Assembly (NCBI RefSeq): GCF_000237925.1
Contig: NC_031502.1
Span: 57,719,943-57,783,942 of the forward strand
DNA from: Schistosoma mansoni
Taxonomy: Eukaryota > Platyhelminthes > Trematoda > Strigeidida > Schistosomatidae
DNA length: 64,000 nucleotides
Direction of reading: 5' to 3'
Both the position numbers and the translations under genes were made by a program. A model generated the notes under the pieces. It saw nothing but the letters and a program-made list of their open reading frames with translations. It was not told the origin of the DNA and searched no databases. Positions 44,430 through 56,499 of this stretch are shown here, piece by piece; within the stretch, counting starts at the first letter, position 1; each line of letters starts with the position of its first letter.

Positions 44430-44650
44430 TTTAAATTAGACACTAACACCGTTGGATGGCAACTCAGCAATCTGCAGGTGAAGTATTTGCGTGCGAGACC
44501 GAACATCCTGGGTTCGAGCTCTATGTGGGAGGTCGTCGATCCGCACTACTGATGAGTCCCATACCAGGAAGAAACGTCAATCCAGTACATCCAGGTTTTC
44601 AATAGCGATCTATCTTGGATTGACTAATCAGTTCAATTATTGAAACATAA
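44430..44650 (+). mobile_element. SINE-B (B2)
   Basis: Plus copy with box B (GGTTCGAGCTC) and ribozyme core CTGATGA. Stem II is damaged (GTCC against GGAA). Confidence 0.7.
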
Positions 44651-44914
44651 TAGTCAGGCTAGCATTGTACTTATAAGTCATAGGTTGTCTGCAAACCATG
44701 CTATTAAGACAATTTGAGAATGACGTACTGTTATTTTTGTGAATGCAATGCTATTAGAGAGAGCTTAATTTGCATGATATTAAAAATGGGAAATTGACAA
44801 TTTGAACTGATGTGATCAATATGAACATGGGACAACCACTTACGGAAACCAGTTTTAAAGAAAATAAATAACCTCCATATTTAAGATGTCTACATGATTG
44901 TGAATTATTTCTTT

Positions 44915-45198
44915 CAGAAGGAGGTTTGTGGAGATTTTAGTAATTTTATAGTTGAAGTCATGCTCAATTTCACGGATTGGTTAAAGTTAGACATTAACAC
45001 CGCTGGATGCCGGCCAGCTCAGTAGTATAATGATTGAGCGCTCACGCGCGAGACTGATAGGTCCTGATTCGAATCCCGAGAGACGAGATCGTGGATGCGC
45101 ACTACTGAAGAGTCCCACAATAGGACGAAACGGCCATTCAGTGTTTCCAGGTTTTCCATGATGGTCTACCTTCAATTAACTCATGACTTCAACTATAA
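44915..45198. mobile_element. SINE-B foldback composite with 12-bp TSD
   Basis: 284 bp: a short minus terminus (44915-44962) joined to a plus unit (44963-45198). It is flanked by the perfect repeat aattatttcttt at 44903-44914 and 45199-45210. The ribozyme keeps CTGAAGA, GTCC/GGAC and GAAA. The cleavage triplet is changed from GTC to ATT and stem I has a mismatch beside the core. Confidence 0.9.
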
Positions 45199-45624
45199 AA
45201 TTATTTCTTTACCTGTTTTGTTGTTGTTTATAATCGTTTCATGATTTATTTCTTTAGTTAGACGAAATAGGAAAATTAAAATAGACAATTGTGGATTGTC
45301 TTTTTTCTCTCATTCTTCTGTATACTATTGACGTAACTGTTTCTATATTTGAAACATTTCATCTTGAAGTGGCGATTGAGGGGGGTGAGGTTACACAGTA
45401 ACAGAATTATCTTCACTGTCATTAAATTCACTCATTTACATTTTTTAAATCAAATCAAATATCAGGGTTTTTTTTAATTTTTTTTTTTGGTTTTAGTCTT
45501 TCATTATGAGTTGATTTATTTTTATAATTAGAAACTGTATATCTTCTGTATATTTTCAGAATGAGGGTTTTTGAAAACTTTAATAATCTAATTCAATCAA
45601 TTCACGACATTACGCTGCAGTGCT

Positions 45625-46060
45625 CACGATGTGCTTCACTATGTGTTTCAAGGAGTTCTAATAAGTAGACGTGACCAGTAGAGACAAATCGTGTCTGTTG
45701 TGAGGTATTTACTCACTAAAGACAATGGTGGACGGGAGCGCAATGTCATGGATTTCCGCAATTTCTAGTAAGAAACCGTGACCAGTGTGAGGCAGTTATC
45801 CAGTTCAAAAAATAGATGAAAAGTTGCACATAACTATAGGTTTACTGAAGTTAGACGTCAACGCCGTTAGATGACGGTCCAATGGTCTACAGGTCAGGCG
45901 TAAGCGCGCTGGACCGAAGGTCCTGGTTTCAAGTCCTGAGTGCCAGATCGTGGATGAGCACTGTTGAGGAGTTCCATACTAAAACGAAACGGCCATTCAG
46001 TGCTTCCAAGTTTTCAATGAAGGTCTAGCTTAAATCGACTCGTGAATTCAACCACTAATT
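45625..46060 (+). mobile_element. SINE-B (B2), long copy
   Basis: Plus copy including the 5' region (GTGACCAGTAG). The ribozyme core is TTGAGGA with GAAA kept. Confidence 0.7.
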
Positions 46061-46234
46061 TGTATTTTGTTTAAAAATGAATATATTCCTCAGTAAAAAT
46101 TAAATGACTAGTGTTTTTTTTTAATAAAATCTATCATCCAGCATTATTTGAAAATCGCTATATAAATGTAAATATGTTAAAGTGATAGACGATAGACAAA
46201 ATTTGATGAATACATTTAAATGGATTTCCTGTCA

Positions 46235-47215
46235 GATGTTTCGAGAACAACAACTCAATCATACTTCATTGAGAAACTTTGGAAGATGTGGAATCTTTCA
46301 CGTATCTATGAACAAGGAGGATCGGATGCGGACATAAAGGAGAGAATTTTCAAAATAAGGACCACATTCCTACAATTGAGCAACATATGCAACTCAAACA
46401 AACACAACTGTCTGTCAACCAATAATAAAGTCACAATCTTCTGCATGAACGTGAACACAGTCAGTCATACTGTATAGAGTGAGCTGAAACTTCCTTCCAC
46501 AACTACCACAATCATCATTAAAACGGTACAAATATTCTTGAAGAGTTTTCCGTACAAGAAACTCAATTTGCGTGGTTGGACGGAAACCATCATCGACAGC
46601 CTACAACAACACTACAACACTACACAGGAGTCACATTACTATCGGTACCGGGAAAACTTATCAACAGAGTGTTGCTCCACACGATGGAAGGTTAACTAGA
46701 CCCGATAGCTTTCACATCAACAGATCGGATTCCGTAAGCATCGATCATGCACAGACGAAATCGTCACAATACGGATCATCATTGAACATGCAATTGAATG
46801 CAACTCGTCATTATATATATCAACTTCCTTGATTATGAGAAATCATTCGACAGTGTGGAAATTTCTTCGACACAATGGAGTGAGTATCTGAGAAGATCGT
46901 CACTACCATATGGAATTAATACAATGCACTACACAACAAAGTCATGCATGAAGGTCAGCTGATAGACACATCGGAAGTGAACAACGGAGTTAGACAAGGC
47001 TGTTTACTCTCTCCAATTCTCATTCTTCTGTTAGTTTACTGCATTACAACGGACATCTCGGAATAAACTAGACTATTTAGACTTTATAGATGAATAGCAA
47101 GCAACTGGAAACAACTGGAAATGACAGAGTTGGATGGAGAATGCTAGCGACTGACCTATGCTCTTTCGATGATGGATAACAGGCGTAAGTAAGTAAGTAA
47201 GCAAGTACATATTAA
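46235..47215 (+). pseudogene. Scrambled RTE-1 copy
   Basis: Plus-strand pieces in the wrong order: post-RT region with the HNCLSTN insertion (46235-46610), then an RT segment (46625-47060) with a NFLDYEKSFDSV-type first catalytic block and GVRQGCLLSP, then a 3' end with (GTAA)n tail (47095-47215). Stops are frequent. Confidence 0.75.
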
Positions 47216-47575
47216 TGTTAATTCATATTGAGATACTAAGTATTTCCAATTGTTATTATTTTTTATTTTGTTTTAACATATCAATCCATTTGTAAATATC
47301 AATTCATAAACACAAATGTAATGAAGTGAAAAAAAAATTTTTTTGGCTAAAAATAAAACTTTTTTTTCTTGTATTTTATAAAAAACAAAAACTTCTTCAG
47401 AAAGATTGAATAGAAAGGGGGACGGAGGGGGAGGGCAAATTAAAATAAATTAACAATGTAAATAAATCAAAAATAGAAGTGTTTTTTAAATGTTTATTAT
47501 TTTTCTTCTAATTGAATAAAATAAATTTATTTTAGTGAAGAAAAAAATCAATATAGAATAAAGATAAACAATGTT

Positions 47576-48165
47576 CTGCAAAGATGGATAGTTACTAGCA
47601 GTAGAATGCAGTAGAACGCGAGTTTCCTCCTATTTGGGACTGGTAAGCTGGATGTATCTGCATTTCAGGGTTGATGTTCACTCTGGGACTCGAACCCAGT
47701 AGCTTTCGCTTCAAACGCTATCGCGTTATTTACTCAGTCACTGAGTCCTGATAAAGAGACTGATCAATTGCAGTCCTAAAACATCAATGGGAAGATTCAA
47801 ACAAACAATACTAAGTGAATTTAAACTTCACCACATTACACAAGCAAGTGGCTATCAGGACTCAGTAGCTGAGTGGACAACGCGATGGCGTTTGAAGCAA
47901 ACAGTACTGGGTTCGAGTCCCAGAGTGAACATCAATCCTGAAATGCAGGTACATCCAGCTTACCGGTCCCAGATAGGACGAAACGCGCGTCAAACTGGAT
48001 TCCACTGCTACCCACCATCCATCTTTGCTTACCATGCTTGTGAATTTAGGCTATATCGAGGCAATACGCACAGTATGCACATATGCTAATTAGCGACTGA
48101 CCAGTTGCAGTCCTAAAACATCGATGGGAAGAATCAAACAAACAATACTAAGTGAATATGAACAA
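47576..48165. mobile_element. SINE-A inverted composite with tandem extension
   Basis: A minus unit part (47576-47757), then a full plus unit (47758-48030), then a second plus head in tandem (48031-48165) ending at ACTAAGTGAAT. Box A (TAGCTGAGTGG) and box B (GGTTCGAGTCC) are perfect. The ribozyme core is dead (CTTACCG) and shows the AAA variant. Confidence 0.85.
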
Positions 48166-48216
48166 TGATCATTTTAAATTCCAAAAATGTTTTTGTTGTC
48201 ATAATTACTATTATAG

Positions 48217-48512
48217 TGTAGTGCTGTGCTTTGCTAATCTGTGACATCGATAACCGTTATAATACAAATCTTAAAGGTGAATGAAATCAGAAGGCAAAGA
48301 GAAGCGGCGACTACAGTTTATTATCAAATAACGCAGCCAGAATGCTACAGGTATATAAGCAAAAAACAGCGAGCGCAAGCAAATACATAGGCAATTTATA
48401 GTCAAATTGTATAATGGAGCAGCAAAACAAAACAAAGGTTAGTAGTAGGATTGGAGTGCATATGTATATGGGGAGAAGGATGAGTCAACGAATAATAGTT
48501 AAGCAATCAACA
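48217..48512 (-). mobile_element. Family F, LTR-like, copy 2
   Basis: Similar to 25600-25910. On the minus strand it has a TATA-like CTTATATACC followed by AATAAA, as in an LTR promoter and polyadenylation region. Boundaries are uncertain. Confidence 0.5.
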
Positions 48513-48725
48513 ATTTGGCTAGAGTGTCATGTGCTCCAGTAGTCATTACAGTAGGTTAATGCTATAATGGATATATCCTAGTTAAATAATCAATGAAAAT
48601 CAGGAAGCATTGAATAATTATTTCATTCTATTTTGAGGCTCTTCATTGGTACCGATCTACGACTTTTCAACGAGGGATCAAGAAACCAAAGGAGTTTTCA
48701 GGCTCTTGACCAGAGAATTTGTTAG

Positions 48726-48947
48726 CATATATATATATATATATATANNNNNNNNNNNNNNNNNNNNNNNNNNNNNNNNNNNNNNNNNNNNNNNNNNNNN
48801 NNNNNNNNNNNNNNNNNNNNNNNNNNNNNNNNNNNNNNNNNNNNNNNNNNNNNNNNNNNNNNNNNNNNNNNNNNNNNNNNNNNNNNNNNNNNNNNNNNNN
48901 NNNNNNNNNNNNNNNNNNNNNNNNNNNNNNNNNNNNNNNNNNNNNNN
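48726..48947. other. (TA)n running into a 200-N gap
   Basis: TA repeat at 48726-48747, then exactly 200 N (48748-48947). Confidence 1.
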
Positions 48948-49183
48948 AACGCTATCGCGTTATTTACTCAGTCACTGAGTCCTGATAAAGAGACTGATCA
49001 ATTGCAGTCCTAAAACATCAATGGGAAGATTCAAACAAACAATACTAAGTGAATTTAAACTTCACCACATTGCACAAGCAAGTGGCTATCAGGACTCAGT
49101 AGCTGAGTGGATAACGCGATGGCGTTTGAAGCAATCAGTACTGGGTTCGAGTCCCAGAGTGAACATCAACTCTGAGATACAGG
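48948..49183. mobile_element. SINE-A inverted composite, cut by RTE-1
   Basis: Matches 47714-47935 base for base except for three substitutions that I count, including the same inversion point. It ends where an RTE-1 3' end begins. Confidence 0.8.
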
Positions 49184-50372
49184 TAGTTACTTTATGCCTG
49201 TTATCCCTCGTGGAGGAGCATAGGCTGCACACCAGTATTCTCCATTCAATCCTATTCTGGGTGATCCCTTCTAGTTCTTTCTAGTTAACATTCATCCTTT
49301 TCATATCTGCTTCAATCTTCCGGAGTAATGTGTTCTTTGGTCTTCATCTTTCCCGCTTCCCTTCACCATTCCAAGTTAGGGCTTGCCTAGTGATGCAGTT
49401 AGGTGATTTCCTCAATGTATGTCCTATCCAATTCCAACGTCTTTTCCTAATTTCCTCTTCAGCTGGAACCTACTGGTTTGTCCTCTCCCACAGAAGTCTG
49501 TTGTTGATTGTATCCGACCAGTGAATGTTGAGTATTTCGCGTAAACAACTGTTTATAAATACTTGTACCTTCTTGACGATGGATGTAGTAGTTCTTCACG
49601 TTTTAACTCCGTACATTAGGACTGACTGTCTTGACGTTCGTATTGAAGATTCTCACTTTGGTATTAGTTGAGAGTTGTTTTGAGTTCCATATGTTCTTCA
49701 ATTGTAGAAATACTGCACTTGCTTTGCCAGTTCTCGCCCTTACATCTGCATCCGCCCAGATGTGTAAAGGATTTTACATCCTCTAAAGCTTCTCCGTCAA
49801 GCGTAATTCGATTGGTGCATGCTGTATTGTATCGGAGAGTCTTGTTTTTCCCTTTGTTTATATTGAGACCTACTGCTGCTGAAGCTGCTGCTACACTTGT
49901 TATCTTCTCCTGTATTTGTTGTTGAGTTTGTGATAGAAGAGTCAGATCATGTGCGAAGTCTAAATCGTCCAGTTGCATCCTAGCTGTCCATTGTATCCCA
50001 TGCTTTCCTCCAGATTTTGACGTCTTCATGATCCAGTCGATCACCAGGAGAAAGAGAAAGGAAGAGAGTAGGCAACCCCACCTGACACCGGTCTTTACCT
50101 CGAATGAGTTGGTGATTTGTAGTCCATGCACGACTTTCCAGTTTAACCCATCATAAGAATTCCGTATGATATTGACTATCTTCTCAGGTACACATTCCGT
50201 AGTTTCGAAGAAGCCTCCATAGTGTTGTCCTGTCCACACTATCAAATACTTTCTTTTAGCCAATGAAGTTAATGTAGAGTCATGAATTCCATCCAATTGA
50301 TTGTACCACAATGATCCATAATGTTGCGATTCGGTCAGCACACTATCGATCCTTACGGAATCCAGCCTGTTG
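49184..50372 (-). pseudogene. RTE-1, long mosaic copy with FAHD motif
   Basis: Minus copy from 3' end to RT (frame 49664-50341). The RT part has a GVRWGCLLS block and DFAHD, as at 40949-41863. The 3' half instead resembles the 2588 and 33337 copies. An internal deletion at about 49752-49760 joins the two parts. No full frame remains. Confidence 0.85.
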
Positions 50373-50437
50373 CTCTCAAAGTTGATTAAGAAGTAACTAT
50401 TCGTTATATTTTATTTTGTAATATTTGCCTAGTTACA

Positions 50438-50683
50438 TTCATTTAGTATTTTTTGTTTGAATCTTCCCAATCGATGTGTTAGGACCGTCACTGATCAGTC
50501 TCTATCAGGACTCAGTGGCCGAGTGGATAACGCGATAGCGTTTGAAGCAAAAAGTACTGGGTTCGAGTCCCAGAGTGAACATCAACTCTGAAATGCAGGT
50601 ACATCCATCTAACGAGTCCCAGATAGGACAAAACGCGCGTCAAACTGGATCCCACTGCTAGCCAATATCCATCTTTGCTTACA
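50438..50683. mobile_element. SINE-A inverted composite with 15-bp TSD
   Basis: 246 bp: a minus head (50438-50496) joined to a plus unit part (50497-50683). It is flanked by the perfect repeat atttgcctagttaca at 50423-50437 and 50684-50698. Box B (GGTTCGAGTCC) is perfect. The ribozyme is dead (CTAACGA, CAAAA) and has the AAA variant. Confidence 0.9.
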
Positions 50684-50699
50684 ATTTGCCTAGTTACAG

Positions 50700-51480
50700 T
50701 TAATTTAAAATGTAAACTATTCAAAAAAAAATAAAAAAAGAAAAGAAAAAAAGAAAAAAAGAAAAATTGGACATTTACCATAAAACTTACATTTCAATTT
50801 TTTTTAGGTTTTGAATATTTTTTTTTCTTTTTTTCATCCTTTAGGGCAAAATTTATTTTACAGTGTACATGATAGAAACCCAAAAATTTTCAAAGGGGGA
50901 AAAGAAAAAAAAATTATTGTTTTCCATATGTATATACATAGAGAGAGGGGGAGTCAGTTTATTTCTTTTTTTAATTTTCTTTATTGCCTTAAGTCTTATT
51001 ATCATAATATAATTTATTATTCAATACAGATACATGCTGAAAAACAAATGGATGGTACCTTATTAGGATATACATAGGTATATATGCATAATGTACATTC
51101 GTCAGCTTAGAAACGTGGGACGTAGGATACAACTAACAATTACTGACTACCTTTTCTATCCCAATTTTCTTGAATTGTATTACTTCTGTATAGGAATATT
51201 ATCGTAATTATTATTATGTTTATGGTAAATGTTTTTTTTTCGGATAATAAAGTACCTGCTTATTGTCAATTATTCAACTACAGGTAATAATTTATGTGAA
51301 AATTAAAATAAACTGTATGCTTATTAAGGTAATAAGTTCCCTGAGGACTTAGAATACTGATAAATAGACGAGGTATACATTTCAGTAAAATCTAGTATTT
51401 TGAATAACATTTACACAGAATGAAAGAGTGAAGCATCAAAGTATGATCAACCAAATATATACATATAAATATTCCGATAG
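50700..51480. other. AT-rich DNA with A-rich and T-rich runs
   Basis: A-rich low complexity at about 50723-50766 and T-rich at 50815-50835. Nothing else recognised. Confidence 0.5.
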
Positions 51481-51483
51481 TTG

Positions 51484-52016
51484 AGATCATGAGAAGTCTC
51501 ACAATAGGACAAAACGCCTGTTCAGTGCTTCCAAGTTTTCCATGATGGTCTAGCTTCAATTGACTCATGGTGTCAACTATTGAAATTACTATAACATCCA
51601 CAAAACATCTTCTGATATTATTCAATATATGCTCACTAGTGACTGGCTTCAAGAGATATTTCGTGGAGTTCTAGTGAGAAGCAGTAAGCAGTGGAATTCA
51701 ACCAGGTCTGTTGTGAGATAGTAACTCACTGAAGACAATGGTGGATTTGTCGCTCAATTTCGTGGATTGTTTAAAGTTAGACATTAACACCGTTGTATGC
51801 CGGCTCAGTGGTCTAGTCGTTAAGAGCTGGCGCGCGAGAGTGATGTGTCCTTGGTTCGAATGTCGCGAGGTGAGATCGTGGATGCGCACTGCTCAGGAGT
51901 CCAGTACTAGGACGAAACGGCCGTCCAGTGCTTCCAGGTTTTCCATGGTGATCTACCTCCAGTTGACTCATCATCTTAACTATTGAAATTATTATAATAT
52001 CCACAAAACCCCTTCT
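51484..52016 (+). mobile_element. SINE-B tandem, about 1.3 units
   Basis: Starts inside a ribozyme (51490-51515), continues to that unit's 3' end and then a full second unit. Ribozyme-to-ribozyme distance is about 402 bp. The second ribozyme is one base from intact (CTCAGGA), with perfect stem I GCACTG/CAGTGC and stem II. Ends at (TA)n. Confidence 0.85.
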
Positions 52017-52045
52017 GGTATATATATATATATATATATATATAC
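52017..52045. repeat. (TA)n microsatellite
   Basis: About 29 bp of TA directly after the SINE-B end. Confidence 0.95.
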
Positions 52046-53310
52046 AATTTCCACACTTGTGTCGGGACAATTATCACGGTTGAAACTAACTTGGTAATAG
52101 ATCCAAAGCCTGAAAATGGTTAAGGACGTTTTTCCAAGATAAGGTTCTGCATATGTTATCACCAGTGACTTAACTAAATATCTACTCCGGAATCATATAG
52201 TTTCATCGTGAGTGATTCTTTAGATTAGACCGTTGGCTCACCTTACACAGTTCATAGTATAAAGTAATTTCTATTGCTCACAGATCCCTACTAGAGCTCT
52301 TGGAATTATTCCCGATTTCAGTCAGAAGTCAGTAAGAAAAAGTTGTTCATTCTTTCATTGTTTTCGGTGGTTCCTCAGCTGTCGACAACCCTTGGCATGT
52401 TTCTTGCCATAGAACTCTTATGTTCAAAAATGATAATAATAGAAATTAATGAGACGTACCGCAGTGTTTGAAATTATATCGACACCTAATTAATAAATTC
52501 CCAATAAATAGCTTATCTGTTGTAAGTAAACAATAAGCTTAACTTATTAAGCTGTTCACTCCTAACTGCAATCGTACTCTACTAGAAAACTGAAACTGAA
52601 GACATTAAGTTAGTCCGCTTAAAATGAGTATATTAAGTAGAGACTGGCCTAATGAAACCCTTCACCTTAACAGCGGAAGATTACATAATATTAATAATAC
52701 ACTATAACAGCTCACACACACTTGAGTTTGTTCATATTTAGTTTAATTAGGCCCTTTTTATTAACTTATTTAACAGAATCATTCGTAAAACAATAATTTA
52801 TTGATACCATTGTACTATTATTATCGTTGTGCTTGTATGAACATGTATTCTTGAGCATTGCTTACCGCCTATGCACATATTTATTCTGCTAGATTTAGTG
52901 TTAGTCGCTTAAATGATTCAATGACTCAGTCATTTTCATATGTATACATATGTACATTTTAATCCTGTTTATTGACTCACTCACTAGTTTGATCTTCGGC
53001 ACTCGCATATCATTCTTGTTTCGTGTGCTTGTGGTTTTGGTGATCTGTGTGTGGTGAGATAATAAACGTAATCAACGCTTCTTATTCGTCTTCTGATCTA
53101 AACACCTTTGAACGTTAACTAGTTACGGTTATCAGGACGAATAGAATACGAAGTTTAAGCATTATATCGAATACCGACCTCCATATTACTCATATCTACC
53201 GAAATTAAGAGTTTACATATTTATCCTTTTGTGAGAAAATGTTTGTACTAAGACAGGAATGCTAAACATACTACATTAAAATTCTTCAAGATCAGTTTAT
53301 TTGGAATATA
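52046..53310. other. Longest apparently low-copy stretch
   Basis: No repeat family, frame or RNA gene recognised in 1.2 kb. It could be intronic or intergenic host DNA. Confidence 0.5.
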
Positions 53311-53317
53311 CAAACAG

Positions 53318-53395
53318 ACGGAAGGTCCTGTGTTTGAATCCCGCATGTGAGATCGTGGATGCGCACTTGTGAGGTGTCCCACAATAGGAAACAGA
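53318..53395 (+). mobile_element. SINE-B (B2) tRNA-like fragment
   Basis: Box B region (TGTTTGAATCCCGC) and the start of the ribozyme arm only. Confidence 0.55.
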
Positions 53396-53399
53396 ATCT

Positions 53400-53850
53400 A
53401 TAAGATAGAGGTAGCTGAGATGTCATTACAGATTTGTAACTGGTACTGCGTTCTCTGGGTGAGTGGGTCTAATAGAGTATCTTAATTGCCTTTCTTGGCA
53501 GCATTATGAGGACAAACTTAAAATAAAAGTTATGAGTAGTTCTTTATACCTGATGATCAGCTTACTCTGTTAATATTGACTTTTGATTGGCTGTGATCAA
53601 TATTCATCCTAGCATTGTGTTCACTGTAAAGCTAAGAATCAGATAAAAGGAACAGATCATTAAGATAAGAGGGAATATTTTGACAGTTCACTATGTAAGA
53701 CTTATCAGTGATGTAAAACAAAAAAACAGGACATAACTGTTAAAAACGGAAATAAATCAGCCTACTAATGTCTGTAATTAAATAAATTTTAATGAATTGA
53801 AAACAATCACCAACATGATAGTTACCATTTTTCACCTTAAATAATTTATG
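53400..53850. other. AT-rich stretch, nothing recognised
   Basis: No feature seen. Confidence 0.5.
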
Positions 53851-53856
53851 ATCGAA

Positions 53857-53998
53857 AATGGCTAGCAACAGTATCTAACATACTCGTTTCGTCCCATTTA
53901 GGACTCATCAGCTGAATGTAACTACATCCCAGAGTTGACGTTCACCCCGAAACTCGAACCCAGTACTGTTTGCTTCAAACATCATCGCATTCCCATCA
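53857..53998 (-). mobile_element. SINE-A 3' half
   Basis: Minus copy with a CTGATGA core, stem II GTCC/GGAC and GAAA, but helix III and the cleavage side are decayed. Confidence 0.7.
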
Positions 53999-53999
53999 G

Positions 54000-54580
54000 T
54001 TTCCACAAGTATAATTCCAAACTAGTGATTTAAAAGAATCTCTAAGTAACTGGTAAATACATCTATTAAAGTTATAACTCTCTAACAATCAGTTACCATT
54101 TATGACAATTTAATAAATCTACAAGCATGTCCAAATATTCTTGTTTCGCTTTTATGATTCAAATATCTTAGTATCCCTCTTGTTATTACTACTAATCGTG
54201 TAAATACATGGAATATTTAGAAAGGACTGGCCCTACTTTACAATCTCCATCATTATATGTATCAGGTAATCTTTGATCAAACACTTGATCTGAAGTACAA
54301 TCACGTTATCTATCTAACCCTAGTACTATGTAAAGACATTCTGTTTATTAATCTCACAATTTCATTTCACTCATAGATTTATTCAGGTTGATATTGTATA
54401 GCCAATGTGAATGAATTCTTTTATTATAGACATTCAGTTTCTATTCATCCTCGTTGTATTATCTGAATACGCGAAGAAATAGTCATAATTGTAACTTTTG
54501 TATTTGATTTTTTGACTCATCAAACCGACCACAACTACTAACTTGACGTGGTGTTCAGTCTTGCTTACTGTGACGAATCA
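54000..54580. other. AT-rich stretch, nothing recognised
   Basis: No feature seen. Confidence 0.5.
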
Positions 54581-54589
54581 GCCGAGCTA

Positions 54590-54900
54590 TATCTGCTGGA
54601 ATAAATGTTCCTTTAGGTCCGACCATGCATGGCAGGTCAGTGGGAGAACGGCAAAACTAAAAACAGTCACTTTAAATCTGAGGGCGAAGACCGACTGCTG
54701 ACTGTAGTGGGGTGTGACAGCATTGAGGTGTTTCCTTCGAACAACGAGCATTAGAACCGATGTTGCGGAAAAGGTCGATCCTATGAATGTCACACCCCAG
54801 CTTATCCCACGGATTCCGTTTTCGGCTGTAAGGCAATTTGAAGTGATCAGTCAACTTCCCATAAAAAGGCCGTGAGCGACCGGCCTTGAGCAGATATTTC
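54590..54900 (-). mobile_element. RTE-2 5' region (inferred), minus
   Basis: GC-richer segment, the inverted counterpart of 56070-56400 (shared GAAACACC, CTGTCACACC and CCGTGGGATAAG). Assignment to RTE-2 rests on its place beside a degenerate RTE-2 RT fragment. Confidence 0.5.
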
Positions 54901-55345
54901 TTGGGCTCTCAGGTCACACTACTAGGTTGCTAAGAACACCAATAATTCGGTTTCTTCTTCAGGTTCCTGAAGAAAAAATATCCTCACGCAGTATGGGCGA
55001 CCGGCGAGTGACATTGGCCCTCATACTGCTATCATCTTATTGACAATCAAATACCTCCCTCACCTTTTCATAGTTCTACTATCCTCATGACCAACCTTGC
55101 TCCTATATATTTATCATTACGCGCCACCAGTGTCAACGATTTGAGTTCATGAAATGTTACTCCTCGTCCCCTGAAACCACTCTCTGAACTAAACGTTAGA
55201 GCTTTTCATGTTTAAACCTTTTGTCAGATAGGACAATAGACGTCTTTAGCTAGGACTCTCAAATCTCACGACATTGATGTATATTGTGTCACCAAAACGT
55301 TCATATAGGATTCAAGTGCAATCATTGATTTGACCTCACTTTGGT
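54901..55345. other. Unidentified GC-richer segment
   Basis: Possibly more RTE-2 sequence, but I cannot align it to anything in the window. Confidence 0.3.
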
Positions 55346-55810
55346 AATATAAAGAAATGGGACGATTCACAGGCTGTTAGTAAGACTCTTTCAGAAAAAC
55401 ACGGAACTGTTATTGATTGTCAGTCCAGAAGATTAGACTGATGGGGTAAAACACTTCAGGGGATAGTTCAACTGCCATTCAGCCACACTTTAGTAAACCG
55501 CTATCTCCAAGCAACCTGAACGACGAATCGATATGAGTACTCTTACACTTATAGAGGTTGAAAAGGCTATAAGAAATCTAAAAGAGGGAGATCGACAGTT
55601 TCTGATAGATTAACTACTGAGGTTTCTAAGAATGTGGTCCAGTTTTAGCAGTAAGATTAAATTAAATCTTAGCTAAAACCTGGGAACTGGATGTCTGACT
55701 GGTCTCGGATGCCGATCATTCTACTTTATAAGAAAGTAAAAAATATCTTCTTGTGACAGTCACAGAGGAATCATTTTAACTAATAATAGCCTCAAAAATA
55801 CTTCTACGTC
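55346..55810 (+). pseudogene. Degenerate RTE-2 reverse transcriptase N-terminal part
   Basis: With frameshifts it reads VEKAI-type, then TEVSKNVV, then WELDVxxSDWS and ILLYKK segments, the usual order at the start of an RTE reverse transcriptase ahead of the first catalytic block. Many stops. Confidence 0.6.
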
Positions 55811-55819
55811 TAACTAGAG

Positions 55820-55970
55820 CTTGTGAATAGCTGGTAAGACCGAAAGTTCTGGGTTCAAATCCCGTTAGCAGGATCGTAAGAATTCACTGTTGAGGAGTCC
55901 CATTACTAGAACGAAATGACTAACCAGTGCTTCCAGGTTTTCCATGGTCGGTCAGTCTAAAGGTGCCTGA
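55820..55970 (+). mobile_element. SINE-B (B2) fragment
   Basis: Plus copy with box B (GGTTCAAATCCC) and ribozyme remnant (TTGAGGA, GAAA). Confidence 0.65.
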
Positions 55971-56425
55971 AAACGAAATTGGGTTAGAAGTGGTCTTAAT
56001 GACCTGAGAACGTGACCGCAGTGCCCAAAGGACAACTGCTTGATGTCGGTCACACACAACCTTTTTGTGGGTAGTTTTTGTGTTAGCTCCGTACTTGTTG
56101 GGACCTTACCGCCAGAGACGGAAATCCGTGGGATAAGGCGAAGTATGCATTTTTAGGGTCGACCTTTTCTAACCCCACCCCTTCTTGTGGGAAGGCAGCA
56201 TCGCTGTTATGTCGGTTGTCTGAAAGAAACACCTTACTGCTGTCACACCTCTATACAGTCAACAGTACGACTTCGCCTTCGAAACTTGGGTTTGCTGCTT
56301 TTAGTCCTACCATTCTTCAACCGATCCACTTGGCATGGTAAGATCTTGAGGAACGATTGTTCCATCCAGTATAGCTTGATTGGTTCATCACGATAGGTAA
56401 GTCCGACCACCATGTCAAGTTAGCA
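55971..56425 (+). mobile_element. RTE-2 5' region (inferred), plus
   Basis: Inverted counterpart of 54590-54900. Its end (CTTGAGGAACGATTGTTCCA) recurs at about 59519. The 69-residue frame at 56187-56396 is not convincing as a gene. Confidence 0.5.
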
Positions 56426-56434
56426 GCAACGATC

Positions 56435-56495
56435 GGAGTTTTCCATGGTGGTCTAGCTTTAATGGACTAATAAATTCAACTATTAAACTAATTCA
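56435..56495 (+). mobile_element. SINE-B 3' fragment
   Basis: GGTGGTCTAGCTTTAATGG and the following 3' body only. Confidence 0.6.
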
Positions 56496-56499
56496 TAGT

